NCBI GenBank assembly: GCA_902790525.1
Contig: CADASI010000004.1
Span: 1 to 40,514 of the forward strand
Direction: 5' to 3'
Source: an uncultured Eubacteriales bacterium
GTDB taxonomy: Bacteria; Bacillota; Clostridia; Christensenellales; Aristaeellaceae
Length of the DNA: 40,514 nt
Shown here: positions 31,608 to 40,514 of the stretch, piece after piece
How the letters are laid out: each line of letters opens with the position of its first letter
How positions within the stretch are numbered: the first letter of the stretch is position 1
The notes under the pieces: model-generated
The model's input: the letters and a program-made list of their open reading frames with translations, nothing else
Database searches by the model: none
Told to the model about the DNA's origin: nothing
Translations under genes and position numbers: made by a program

Positions 31608-31928
31608 ATGGCGCAATACGAAATCACGAACATTCCGGGAGAGATCAAGTTTGAGACCGGCAATAGCAGCACGGGACTGGAAAGGACGCTGCAAAACGCC
31701 AAAAACCTGCTCATGTGCCGGATGGGAGAAATCCCCTTTGACCGACAGCGCGGATTAAACCCCGCGCTGTTTGATCTGCCAATCAACGAGATGCAGAGCT
31801 ATCTCCTGCCGGAACTGGACAGGGTGATGCTGTGGGAGCTGGACGTGGATGTGGTGAGCGCCACGGTGACACTTGAGGACGGTCAAGCGGTGATCCGCTG
31901 CATCGTGGAAGTGAGGGACGAAGAATAA
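31608..31928 (+). CDS. Baseplate wedge protein, gp25/gpW-like
   Basis: 106 aa. ATG 31608 follows GAGGG; a GTG at 31599 is too near that site. Short alpha/beta domain with MCRMGEIPFDRQRGLNPALFDLP, the usual T4 gp25/P2 gpW signature, which joins sheath and wedge. Followed by the second palindrome and the gpJ-like gene, the normal W-J-I order. Confidence 0.82.
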   Translation: MAQYEITNIPGEIKFETGNSSTGLERTLQNAKNLLMCRMGEIPFDRQRGLNPALFDLPINEMQSYLLPELDRVMLWELDVDVVSATVTLEDGQAVIRCIVEVRDEE

Positions 31929-31930
31929 CG

Positions 31931-31954
31931 AAAACCGCGAGCGCTCGCGGTTTT
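31931..31954. terminator. 24-bp perfect palindrome, copy 2 (terminator-like)
   Basis: Same 24-mer (and 26-mer 31930-31955) as at 13316-13339. It starts just after the stop of the gp25-like gene and is followed by the ribosome site of the next gene. Here it lies inside the tail operon, so a full stop to transcription would be harmful; partial termination, mRNA processing or protein binding are other options. Confidence 0.55.
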
Positions 31955-31976
31955 GCGGCTGGAAGGAGCTGAAAGA

Positions 31977-33077
31977 ATGGACGATACCGAGCTGCATTAT
32001 CTGACGTATGACCCGGACGAGATTCTTAAGGACATGATGTTCGCCTATACCGTGGCGGGCGGCGATCTGCTGTACCCTGGCGACGAGAAGGAAATGCTGC
32101 TGCAAGCCATGCTGCAAATCATGGTGCAGGCGTTCGCGGGCATCGACAATGCGCTGCGCATGGACACCTTGCGCTATGCCGTCCGCGATTACCTGGACAT
32201 CTACGGCGAAAAGCGAAACTGCATCCGCATCCCGGCGCAGGCGGCCACGGCGACGGTGAAAATCACGATGGCAGCGACCGGTGTTGCCGGAACCATCGCG
32301 GCGGGAACGGCCCTGACGGCGGACGGCGCTGTGCTTTACCTGACCAAGGACGACCTGACCATTTCCGGGATCGCGCAGGAGCTTTCCGTGGACGTGCTGT
32401 GTTCGGAGGAAGGAAGCGTCGGCAACGGCCTGACAGCCGGAACACAGATGCAGAGCCTTGTGCCCATAGATGGAGCTACGGCGATTGAGTGCATCGTGAG
32501 CGCCACGGGCGGCCAGGACAAGGAAACGGACGACGCATACCGCGAGCGCATCCGCACATACGGCCTGGCGAGCGTTTCCACTGGCCCGCAATACCAGTAC
32601 GAGAGCGCGGCGAAAGCCGTGAGCAGCCAGATTGTTGACGCGCGGGCGCTGAACCTGGGTGCTGGACAAGTGGGCGTTTACATCATCCCGGCGAGCAGCA
32701 CGGGCCTTGCCGCTCTGCTGGAAGCCGTGGAGGACGCACTGAACGACACGACCGCGCGGCCGCTGACCGACCAGGTGACGGTCTCGGCGGCAACGCCGGT
32801 CTCCTATACGCTGAACGTGAAGTACAGCTACGACGGCAGTAGCGGCACGCAGACGCTTATCACGGAGGCGGTGAGCGAATACCAGGCATGGCAGGAGCAG
32901 ACCGTAGGCCGGGCGTTCAATCCTGACAAACTGGCGGCCATGCTGTACCAGGCAGGCGCGACGCGCGTGCTCTGGGGCACGGGCAGCGCCTTTAACGGCG
33001 GGACGGTGGAATACACCGAGATCGAGGCCAACGAGTATTGCAAGGGCAACATCAGTCTGGCGGTGATCTCCGCATGA
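31977..33077 (+). CDS. Baseplate wedge protein J-like
   Basis: 366 aa with AAGGAGC before ATG 31977. Gp47/gpJ type: helical N-terminus (EILKDMMFAYTVAGGDLLYPGDEKEMLLQAML), LRYAVRDYLDIYG, and a Baseplate_J core with GGQDKETDDAYRERIRTYGLASVSTGPQYQYESAAK. Forms the arms of the baseplate wedge. It overlaps the gpI-like gene by 4 bases. Confidence 0.9.
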   Translation: MDDTELHYLTYDPDEILKDMMFAYTVAGGDLLYPGDEKEMLLQAMLQIMVQAFAGIDNALRMDTLRYAVRDYLDIYGEKRNCIRIPAQAATATVKITMAATGVAGTIAAGTALTADGAVLYLTKDDLTISGIAQELSVDVLCSEEGSVGNGLTAGTQMQSLVPIDGATAIECIVSATGGQDKETDDAYRERIRTYGLASVSTGPQYQYESAAKAVSSQIVDARALNLGAGQVGVYIIPASSTGLAALLEAVEDALNDTTARPLTDQVTVSAATPVSYTLNVKYSYDGSSGTQTLITEAVSEYQAWQEQTVGRAFNPDKLAAMLYQAGATRVLWGTGSAFNGGTVEYTEIEANEYCKGNISLAVISA

Positions 33078-33706
33078 TGGACTTTGACATCAAGGGCCTT
33101 GTGCCGCGCTTTATCTGGAACGACAGAAACGGGCACGCGCTGGCGAAAGCGATGGAAGCGGGCCTCAAGGACTTCCTGGCCGTGTGCAAGCAGGGCCTTG
33201 ACACCTGGGGCAACGTGGAAAACATGCCCGAATGGCGGCTTGACGAAATGGCCTGGGAGTACAACATCCCTTATGATTACACGGCGGACACAGAGATCAA
33301 GAGGGAATGGATTCGCAATGTATACGAGCTGTCCAGGCTGTACGGAACGCCGGAGGGCATCGTGGAGTACATGGGCGGCTACTTCGACGAGACGACGCTT
33401 GAAGAAGCATGGCAGTATGACGGCGATCCATTCCACTTCCGCGTGCTGTTCAGCGGATCGTGGACACCCGAAAAGGTGGCATGGGCAACCAGAGCCATAA
33501 ACACGGTGAAAAACGTGCGAAGCGTGCTGGATAGCTATACCTTCATCGGGAAATGGCTGCACGACCTGTTTGTGGGCTGCGCCCTGTTCACGTATGAGGC
33601 GGCGACGTACCAGGTGCCCGTGGTGGTGATCGAAAACGACTGGTATATCGACGAGCTGGAAAACATGCTGCTGGACGAGAACGGCATACTGCTGATCGTG
33701 GAATAA
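33074..33706 (+). CDS. Tail protein I-like (P2 gpI)
   Basis: 210 aa starting with ATGATG at 33074. Conserved features are NVENMPEWRLDEMAWEYNIPYDY, KREWIRNVYELSRLYGTPEGIVEYM and YFDETTLEEAWQYDGDPFHFRVL, matching the Tail_P2_I family. It links wedge and tail fibres. Order W-J-I is as in P2. Confidence 0.88.
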   Translation: MMDFDIKGLVPRFIWNDRNGHALAKAMEAGLKDFLAVCKQGLDTWGNVENMPEWRLDEMAWEYNIPYDYTADTEIKREWIRNVYELSRLYGTPEGIVEYMGGYFDETTLEEAWQYDGDPFHFRVLFSGSWTPEKVAWATRAINTVKNVRSVLDSYTFIGKWLHDLFVGCALFTYEAATYQVPVVVIENDWYIDELENMLLDENGILLIVE

Positions 33707-33718
33707 GGAGGAGACGAT

Positions 33719-34915
33719 ATGATTGCGACGGCACCGAGCCTGACGGATCAAGGGAAAAGCCTGCTGATGCGGGCCATCGGCGGGGAGCAGATCACCTTCA
33801 CCCGCTTCAAGGTCGGCAGCGGATCGCTGGCGAGCGGCCAGACCATTGATTCGCTGACCGATCTTATTACGCCTGTCCTGGCGTTCGCCATTACGGACAT
33901 GGACGATACGCAGGAGGGGCTTTTGGCCCTGACGGGCGAGTTCGACAACAGCGACGTGGAGGCTGACTTTACGTGGCGCGAGCTGGGGATTTTCGCCAAA
34001 GGCGAGGACAACACCGAAGTCCTGTACGCATACAGCAATGACGGCGCGGACGCTGGCATTGTGCGGCAGCTCAACACGGACGTTATCACCCAGCAGGAAG
34101 TGACGATGATAATTGCCATCGGCGAGGCGGAGAACGTGACGGCTGTTTATTCGCCGCACCAGCAATACGCGCTTGCGGCGGACCTGGCAGAGCACACGGA
34201 AAACACCAGCAACCCGCACCACGTAACAAAAGCGCAGGTGGGCCTTGGCAATGTACCAAACCTGGCCCCCAGCAACATGACCGTGACCTTTACACAAGCG
34301 GCAAACCGGGACAACATCGCCACCGGCGAAACACTGGCAACGCTGTTTGGAAAGATCAAGAAGGTTATCGCTGACGTGATCTCCCATATCACCAGCAGCC
34401 AGAACCCACACAATGTTACGCTTGCACAGGTGGGCGGCGCAGCGGCCAGTCACTCCCACAGCGCCCTGGACATCAAATCGGACGAGAATGACCCTGCCCT
34501 GCCGGTGACGGCGGGCGGAACCGGCGTGAAAAGCATGAGCGCCCTGCGCAGCGCCATCGGCATTAACGCCACTGTGGGAATATACACGGGCGATGGAACG
34601 CAGAAACGTGCCATGAACCTGGGCTTCAAACCGAGCGCCATCCTGCTGACGGATGAATACGGGCGCGTATGGGACGACACGGACGGCATTTTGGGCGGCA
34701 TGGCCGTGGGCCTGTACGGCATCCGAAGCATGGACAGCAGCAGCGACACGGACGCGACCGTGTGGAGCAACCAGTACACGGCCCTGCTGGCGGACGAGGA
34801 TTTGGAAAACCAGTTCGCCGGATTCTACGTGAATTACTACGAGGGCCAGAGCGCCGAGGAGAACATCAGCACCAATAAGACCGGCGTTGTGTATCACTAC
34901 ATAGCGTACAGATAA
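33719..34915 (+). CDS. Tail fibre protein (collar-fibre type)
   Basis: 398 aa, AAGGAGGAG upstream. The N-terminus TAPSLTDQGKSLLMRAIGGEQITFTRFKVGSG with LGIFAKGEDNTEVLYAYSN is the tail-collar fibre domain that attaches to gpI. Two NPHxVTxxQVG repeats (NPHHVTKAQVGLGNV, NPHNVTLAQVGGA) make the shaft. The C-terminal half (GGTGVKSMSALRSAIG and beyond) is a tip domain; no chaperone or enzymatic motif recognised. Confidence 0.85.
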   Translation: MIATAPSLTDQGKSLLMRAIGGEQITFTRFKVGSGSLASGQTIDSLTDLITPVLAFAITDMDDTQEGLLALTGEFDNSDVEADFTWRELGIFAKGEDNTEVLYAYSNDGADAGIVRQLNTDVITQQEVTMIIAIGEAENVTAVYSPHQQYALAADLAEHTENTSNPHHVTKAQVGLGNVPNLAPSNMTVTFTQAANRDNIATGETLATLFGKIKKVIADVISHITSSQNPHNVTLAQVGGAAASHSHSALDIKSDENDPALPVTAGGTGVKSMSALRSAIGINATVGIYTGDGTQKRAMNLGFKPSAILLTDEYGRVWDDTDGILGGMAVGLYGIRSMDSSSDTDATVWSNQYTALLADEDLENQFAGFYVNYYEGQSAEENISTNKTGVVYHYIAYR

Positions 34916-34927
34916 AGGGGTGAAAAA

Positions 34928-37900
34928 ATGGCTGGACAGAAGATTACCGAGAAAACACAGGCAGCGGTCGTCAAGAGCGGAGCCAATTTCCTGATTACCC
35001 AGCCGGAGGGCGAAACGGGAAGCGAAGTGGAGAGCGTGCGCCGCGTACAAATGAGCGCCATGATCTCCGCGCTGCGCGGATTCGGCCTGTTGACCGGGTA
35101 CAGCACGACGGCGCAGATGAACGCCATCCTGGAGGAGTACGTGAACGGCGTGGAGCCTGTGGAGGGCGGCATCAAGATCACCTACGGCGACGGGGACGAA
35201 GTGACGATCCCGGTTGCGACGGAGGGCGGCGCCGACCTTTCCGAGTTCCACATGTATTTCGACACGGGTACGGGCTATCTGCACTTCTACGACAGCAACG
35301 ACGTGGACGTGTTCGATCCCGTATGGATCGGCGGCGGCGGAGGCGGCAGCGGCGGAGGCTCCATTCTGACCTTCTCCATGTACACAGACCCGGCGTTTTC
35401 CGTGATCGAGAGCGCAGGAGAGGCGGAGATCGAGTTCAAATTCACGTCCATCGACAAGGAAACCGAAGTGCCGACCGGCAGCGGCAACCTGGCGATCTAT
35501 GTGGGCGGCCTGATGAAAACCAACATGACCATTCAGCAGGGCGACAACCAGATCATTGACGTGTTCGCCTATCTGTCCACGGGCACGAACAACGTGCGCC
35601 TGACCATGACCGACAGCTACGGCAACACGGCGACGCGCACCTTCACCATCACGATGGAGAGCTTCGCGCTGGCGTGGAACATGGGCGATACGAACGTCAA
35701 TTATGACAGCGCGTTGTCCTTCTATGTGACCCCGACAGGCAACGGCAGCAAGAGCATCTACACGAAGGTTGACGGCACGATCGTCTCCACGGACACGGTG
35801 ACAACCAGCGGGCGCAGGCTGACCAAGACCCTTACCGGCCTGACCCACGGAGCGCACACCATCGAAGTGTACGGAACCGTCGTGATCGGAGGCGTTACGC
35901 TGGAAAGCAACCACCTGATCGCGGCTGTGGCTGTGGTGCTGGCGGGCGAAAGCGCCCCGGTTATCGCCGTGAAATGGCCGAACGGGCCGCTGACGCAGTA
36001 TACGAGCGTCAACATCCCCTATGTGGTGGTCGATCCTTCGGCAAACCCGGCGACGATTCAGCTCATGGAGGACACCGACGAGCTGAACGAGATCGACGTT
36101 GACCAGAGCGGCCACGTATGGGCCTACCGCCCGCTGCACGCAGGCTACAAGCTGGTGAAGATCGTGCGCGGCGCGACCACGGCCAGCAAGCAGTACGCCA
36201 TCCAGGGCCTTGACATCAGCGTGGAGGAAGTGGAGGACGGGCTGGCCTGCAAGATCGACCCCAGCACCATTTCCGACCTTGCCACCTGGACAAACAACGG
36301 ACATAGCTTCACGCTTTCGGAGAACTTCGACCTGGTGAACGGCGGCGTGATCGTGGACGAGGAGGGAGCACATTGCATCCGCATTGCGGCGGGCGACACG
36401 CTGACCCTTGACCTTGACCCCTTCGCAGAGAACGCGATTACCAACGGCCTTGAGCTGAAATTCATCTACAAGATCGTGGATTCCAGCAGCAAGACCGCAA
36501 GCGGCATCCACAGCATGAGCGGCGGGCGCGGCCTGGACATCAAGGCCAATAACGTGTACCTGTACGGCAACCAGAACAGCGCGAATCTTTCCGTCTGCGA
36601 GGGCGAAAAGACCGAGCTTGACGTGAACATCCAGCAGAAAACCGACAACGGCGACAGGCTGATGATGATTTGGGAGAAGTGCAGCACGTTTGCCTTTGTG
36701 CAGTACGCCGAGGACGAGAATTTCCGCCACACCGAGAATGTGGGCATCACGTTCGGCTGCGCGGACGCTGACGTATACCTGTACCTGTTCCGGGCATACA
36801 GCCGCGACCTGACCACCGCCGAGCTGCGGGCAAACTACATCGTGGATGGCGCGGACGGCGCGGAGATCAACGAGCGCAATACCCGAAACGCCATCTACGA
36901 CAGCAACGGCGTGAACTTCGAGCTGGCGGCCCAGGCCAACCCGGACATGGATTGCGTGCTTATCAGCGCGGAGAAGATGTCCACGGCCAAGAAAAAGGCG
37001 GGCGGCAGCGTGCCTTGCACGATCCGGCATCTGCGGGTTTCGGGCGGCGCACAGCACGCATGGACGGCGACCGGCACGATGGACTTGCAGGGCACGTCCT
37101 CCGAGGAACACGCGCTGACCGCAGGCCCCAACCTCAACTGGCGCTTGACGGGCGGCATCGAGTTTGACGACGGGAGCACGGCGGAGGGATGGGCCATGCA
37201 CGGCACGGCCAATTCTGTGCCCGTGAACCTGTTCAACTACAAGAAAAACATCGCCAGCCAGGATCACATCGTGAACCGCGTCGCGGCGGAATGGTACAAC
37301 CGATTCCAGCCCGCGATCCGGCAGGCCCGCGTGGATGATCCCCGCGTGCGCGACTGTCTGGAAAGCACGATGGTCGCGGTGTTCTTCCACAACACCAGCG
37401 ACGCGGCGGTTGTGGTCGGCCCCGACACGGTACAGCCGGACGAGACGATCTTCTTCGGCCTGGGCAACATCTGTTCAAGCAAGGATTGCTATGAGACGTT
37501 CGAGTATGACGACATCGTGATCGAGGTCAAGCAGAATCCTTCCGACGTGGCCCGGTTCAAGGACGACGATCTGACCGGCGATAATTGGGATCAGAATTAC
37601 GAGTTCCGTTATCTCAATGAGGATGTTTATACCGAGGAACAGGGCATCGCCCTGTGGCAGGTGGTGCAGACGTTCATTTTCAAGACGGACTGGACGACGG
37701 CGACGGACGACCTGCTATCCACGGCGGAAACGATCAACGGGACGACGTATACGCACGACACGGCGGCATACCGCAAGGCCAAATGGCTGGCCGAGGCGGC
37801 GGATCACTTCGAGATGGACACGCTGTATTGGCACCATGTGATTACGCTGTTCTTCCTGCTCCGTGATAACCGCGCGAAAAACATGTTCTGGTCGTACAAC

Positions 37901-40514
37901 ACCGAAAGCGGCAAATGGGCGCTGCGGTTCAACTGGGACAATGACACGGGCCTTTGCCGCAACAACCAGGGCTATGTGGACATCGAACCCGGCTATATGG
38001 ATTGGGACACCATCGGCACCGACAACGTGTTCAACGCCGCTGACAACGCCCTGTTCACCAGCCTGCGGGAGAATAATTTCGCGCAGCTCCAAGCCATGTA
38101 CCGAGACCGCGAGACGGCGGGCGCGTGGAACCTGGACAGCATTTTCAATTACATCAAGGACAGCCAGAACCAGGTATGTGAAAGCCTGTGGATTGAGGAC
38201 GCGGAACACAACGCGATCCGCATCCTGCAAAACATGGGCAACACAAGCTATCTGGCCCGCGCCACGGGCCGGTTGCAGCTGCATATGAAAAAGGCGCTGA
38301 TGTTCCAGAAAGCGCTTGTTGACAGCTACTTCCTGGCGAACGCGGCGACCGTTGACCGCGCCCGTCTGCGCACAAACACGCCGCAGACCTGGGCAGGCGT
38401 GGAGCCGAGCGGCACGATCACACTGAAAACCTACACGGACATGTACGTGAATCTGCTGGCAGGCGCTACTCCCTACCGGGTGCGGGCCACGGCGGGCGTT
38501 CCTGTGACCATCGACATTGTGGCGACGCTGGGCAACACCGAGACGTACATCTACAGCGCCGAATGGATTCAAGAGCTGGGCGACCTGTCCGCGCTGTATT
38601 TGCAGCAGTTCGAGATCGACACCATGCGGCGCGTGAAAAAGGTGATCCTGGGCACAGCGGAGGACGGATATTACAATACCGGCCTACCGAGCATTGGCAT
38701 CGCCAACTGCGTGAAGCTGGAGGAGCTTAATGTGGCGGGCGTGACGAGCCTGACGGCATCGCTGAACCTGGCGCACACGCTATACCTCAAGAAGTTCGAC
38801 AGCCGAGGCAGCGGCGTGACCGGCGTGCGCTTCGCCAAGAACGGGCGCTTGCAGGAAGCCAAGCTGAACGCGCTGGCATCCCTGTACATGAGCGGCCTGT
38901 GGAACCTTGAAACCTTCTCCGTGGCAAGCCTGGACAACCTGGGCACGCTAACCATTGAGAATTGCAGCCAGGTGGACGCGCTGGCTATCGTCGAGGCGGC
39001 GGAGGATTTGGAAAACCTGCGCCTGATCGGCATTAACTGGACGCTGGACAGCACCGAGCTGCTGAACCGCCTGCTGACCATCGGCGGGATCAACGATAAC
39101 GGCGTGGCCGGAGACCCGCCCTGCGTGCTGACGGGCAGCGTGTACGTGCCCATCCTGCGCAAGAGCGAGAGCGACGCATACACGGCGGCCTGGCCGAACC
39201 TGACCGTGACCTACGGGCAATTCATCCAGCAGCACACTGTAACCTTCAAGAACTACGACGGAACCACCCTGTTCACCGAGGCTGTTGACCAGGGCAGCGA
39301 CGCGACCGACCCCGTGCTGAACGGCGACATCGCCACCCCGACGAGGCCGAGCACGGACGAATACAGCTACAGCTACAGGGGATGGGACGTGAGCCTGGCA
39401 CAGATCAGCGGCCCGCGCACGATCACGGCGCAGTATAACGCGACCAAACGCACGTATACCGTGAAATGGTACGCGCAGGGCATCCTTGTGGACGAGCAGA
39501 CTGTGGAATACGGCGCGGAGGCCGTCTATTCGGGCGACGATCCCACGTACACGATGGAGGAGCCGATGCTGGGCTACTACCTGTGGACGGGACAATGGGA
39601 CAAGTCCACGGGCCGAGTGACCGGCAACATGACGGTGAACGCGAAGTTCGAGTACGCCGACCTGTCCGAGGCGGTTTCCAGCACGGAGGACATGACGGCG
39701 GCCTATCTGTACGGCCTGCGCCAGAGAGGCAACAGCTTCGTCCAGGCAGCCTTGCAGACAAAAGACCGCATCCTCATTACGCTGGGCTATGAACCGAGCT
39801 TCGACAACGTGACCGAGTGGATCAGCCAGCAGGAATACGTCTTTGACGGTGTGGACGACTACGCGGACACCGGCCTTGACTTCCTCAAGGACGGCATCGC
39901 GGCAGGCTGGACGCTCGCCATTGACTTTGAGTTCACGGCGGCGACCAACAACGCCACGATCATGAGCCTGTGGCAGGACGACGGCTACATGGGATTCAAG
40001 CTCAAGTACAACACCAGCGGCACGGCAGGGCCGAGCATGGTATGGGGCACGAACGCCTACAACAGCCAGCAGGGCTTGAACCGCGAGATCATGGTGTTGC
40101 GGCACATGCCCGGCAGCCAGATGGTTTACTGCTACAGCAGCAACACCGGCAACATGACCATCGCCCTGACGACGATTCAGAAAACCATCGACACGCAGAC
40201 CACAAAGCACCTGCTGCTGGGATGCGACCAGAACGACAACGGCGAGAAGATCAACTTCGCGGCGGGCATTGTGCACAAGCTGCATGTATGGTACGCCGAT
40301 CTGGGCAACACCGAGTGCCAGAAGATCGCAGCCTGGCCGAGGGAGCAGATTTGCGAGGAGTTGACCGGCTACGGCCAGTTCCAGCTCGCGGCTGACACGA
40401 TCTCCGAGAACGGCACCAATCGAATCAATCACAATGGATTTTCCGGCGCCTGTCTCGCCCGTCAGAACATTCAGTCCCGGTGCGAAGCTGATGTCCGCAC
40501 GCTCGATCACAGCA
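34928..40514 (+). CDS. Giant multidomain tail/host-interaction protein, 3' end lost
   Basis: Open from ATG 34928 to the window end, over 1,860 codons; phage sequence ends near 40390, so the last ~40 codons read antisense recN. Approximate residues: 1-130 N-terminal attachment; 134-143 Gly linker; 150-340 Ig-like strands; 435-640 LamG-like; 760-1010 possible CotH-kinase-like region (VPVNLFNYKKN, RDNRAKNMFWSYN, RFNWDNDTG); 1254-1390 leucine-rich repeats; 1435-1575 two InlB_B/Flg_new-type repeats; 1636-1818 LamG-like (YVFDGVDDYADTGLDF). Such a mix suggests binding to cell-surface sugars or proteins. The CotH assignment is tentative. Confidence 0.8.
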   Translation, partial: MAGQKITEKTQAAVVKSGANFLITQPEGETGSEVESVRRVQMSAMISALRGFGLLTGYSTTAQMNAILEEYVNGVEPVEGGIKITYGDGDEVTIPVATEGGADLSEFHMYFDTGTGYLHFYDSNDVDVFDPVWIGGGGGGSGGGSILTFSMYTDPAFSVIESAGEAEIEFKFTSIDKETEVPTGSGNLAIYVGGLMKTNMTIQQGDNQIIDVFAYLSTGTNNVRLTMTDSYGNTATRTFTITMESFALAWNMGDTNVNYDSALSFYVTPTGNGSKSIYTKVDGTIVSTDTVTTSGRRLTKTLTGLTHGAHTIEVYGTVVIGGVTLESNHLIAAVAVVLAGESAPVIAVKWPNGPLTQYTSVNIPYVVVDPSANPATIQLMEDTDELNEIDVDQSGHVWAYRPLHAGYKLVKIVRGATTASKQYAIQGLDISVEEVEDGLACKIDPSTISDLATWTNNGHSFTLSENFDLVNGGVIVDEEGAHCIRIAAGDTLTLDLDPFAENAITNGLELKFIYKIVDSSSKTASGIHSMSGGRGLDIKANNVYLYGNQNSANLSVCEGEKTELDVNIQQKTDNGDRLMMIWEKCSTFAFVQYAEDENFRHTENVGITFGCADADVYLYLFRAYSRDLTTAELRANYIVDGADGAEINERNTRNAIYDSNGVNFELAAQANPDMDCVLISAEKMSTAKKKAGGSVPCTIRHLRVSGGAQHAWTATGTMDLQGTSSEEHALTAGPNLNWRLTGGIEFDDGSTAEGWAMHGTANSVPVNLFNYKKNIASQDHIVNRVAAEWYNRFQPAIRQARVDDPRVRDCLESTMVAVFFHNTSDAAVVVGPDTVQPDETIFFGLGNICSSKDCYETFEYDDIVIEVKQNPSDVARFKDDDLTGDNWDQNYEFRYLNEDVYTEEQGIALWQVVQTFIFKTDWTTATDDLLSTAETINGTTYTHDTAAYRKAKWLAEAADHFEMDTLYWHHVITLFFLLRDNRAKNMFWSYNTESGKWALRFNWDNDTGLCRNNQGYVDIEPGYMDWDTIGTDNVFNAADNALFTSLRENNFAQLQAMYRDRETAGAWNLDSIFNYIKDSQNQVCESLWIEDAEHNAIRILQNMGNTSYLARATGRLQLHMKKALMFQKALVDSYFLANAATVDRARLRTNTPQTWAGVEPSGTITLKTYTDMYVNLLAGATPYRVRATAGVPVTIDIVATLGNTETYIYSAEWIQELGDLSALYLQQFEIDTMRRVKKVILGTAEDGYYNTGLPSIGIANCVKLEELNVAGVTSLTASLNLAHTLYLKKFDSRGSGVTGVRFAKNGRLQEAKLNALASLYMSGLWNLETFSVASLDNLGTLTIENCSQVDALAIVEAAEDLENLRLIGINWTLDSTELLNRLLTIGGINDNGVAGDPPCVLTGSVYVPILRKSESDAYTAAWPNLTVTYGQFIQQHTVTFKNYDGTTLFTEAVDQGSDATDPVLNGDIATPTRPSTDEYSYSYRGWDVSLAQISGPRTITAQYNATKRTYTVKWYAQGILVDEQTVEYGAEAVYSGDDPTYTMEEPMLGYYLWTGQWDKSTGRVTGNMTVNAKFEYADLSEAVSSTEDMTAAYLYGLRQRGNSFVQAALQTKDRILITLGYEPSFDNVTEWISQQEYVFDGVDDYADTGLDFLKDGIAAGWTLAIDFEFTAATNNATIMSLWQDDGYMGFKLKYNTSGTAGPSMVWGTNAYNSQQGLNREIMVLRHMPGSQMVYCYSSNTGNMTIALTTIQKTIDTQTTKHLLLGCDQNDNGEKINFAAGIVHKLHVWYADLGNTECQKIAAWPREQICEELTGYGQFQLAADTISENGTNRINHNGFSGACLARQNIQSRCEADVRTLDHS
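40391..40514 (-). pseudogene. recN: recN fragment (host DNA repair ATPase), interrupted
   Basis: On the minus strand the sequence reads AVIERADISFAPGLNV then LTGETGAGKSIVIDSIGAVLGDRVS, the N-terminal P-loop region of RecN (Walker A GETGAGKS). The gene should begin just outside the window to the right and continue for over 500 residues; here it breaks after about 45 residues and passes into phage sequence, within a zone (40382-40400) where both readings are possible. No other part of recN is in the window. Confidence 0.75.

Noticed and set aside
32828-37390. Very long minus-strand open frame of 1520 codons
   Set aside because: It is the mirror of the gpJ, gpI, fibre and giant tail genes; composition is His/Arg/Val-rich, as is typical for antisense of GC-rich genes, with no ribosome site or domain.

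Overview
The window is almost entirely one temperate phage genome (a prophage or prophage-derived contig) of a GC-rich, low-copy Gram-positive host, most likely a gut member of the Clostridia. Reasons: strong AGGAGG ribosome sites, GTG/TTG starts, sigma-70/sigma-A style promoters, a host tRNA-Ser(GCT) 3' end with encoded CCA at the left edge, and a fragment of a Firmicutes-like recN at the right edge. The exact genus cannot be read from the sequence.

Left part (1-3230), lysogeny: tRNA-Ser end and its terminator, a tyrosine integrase, a secreted protein of unknown role and an XRE repressor, all leftward; then a divergent promoter/operator region and a rightward Cro-like gene and excisionase-like gene. 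A short promoter-to-terminator unit that may encode a ~65 nt RNA sits head-to-head with the integrase.

Early region (3227-13315), all rightward and tightly packed with 4-base overlaps: a HAD-like phosphatase, a DUF1064 endonuclease-like protein, ThyX, MazG, a DUF3102 protein, an ORF6C protein, a DnaD-like replication initiator that carries six 12-bp iterons inside its coding sequence (probable origin), a DUF5131 radical-SAM-like protein, and at least nine small Cys-rich (zinc-ribbon-like) proteins. It is interrupted by a 613-base noncoding stretch (4694-5306) that holds two CCA-ended tRNA-like structures with abnormal anticodon arms, further T-arm motifs and a repeated 21-nt hairpin. This is the most unusual part of the window.

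Late region (13356-40390), all rightward: a late activator (ArpU/RinA-like), a late promoter with a leader hairpin, a neck protein, terminase (small, large GpA type), gpW-like, portal, protease/scaffold, decoration protein with an added InlB_B domain, major capsid protein and head-completion genes (a lambda-like head), then a contractile tail: sheath, tube, a chaperone gene with a probable -1 frameshift, hub, tape measure, LysM-like gpX, gp25-like, gpJ-like, gpI-like, a tail fibre and a very large multidomain tail protein. Head genes follow the lambda order and tail genes the P2/Mu type, so the phage is a mosaic myovirus.

The right end is abrupt: within about 20 bases near 40382-40400 the giant tail gene passes into antisense host recN. 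No holin, endolysin or right attachment site is visible, so the prophage is either truncated there or the contig is chimeric.
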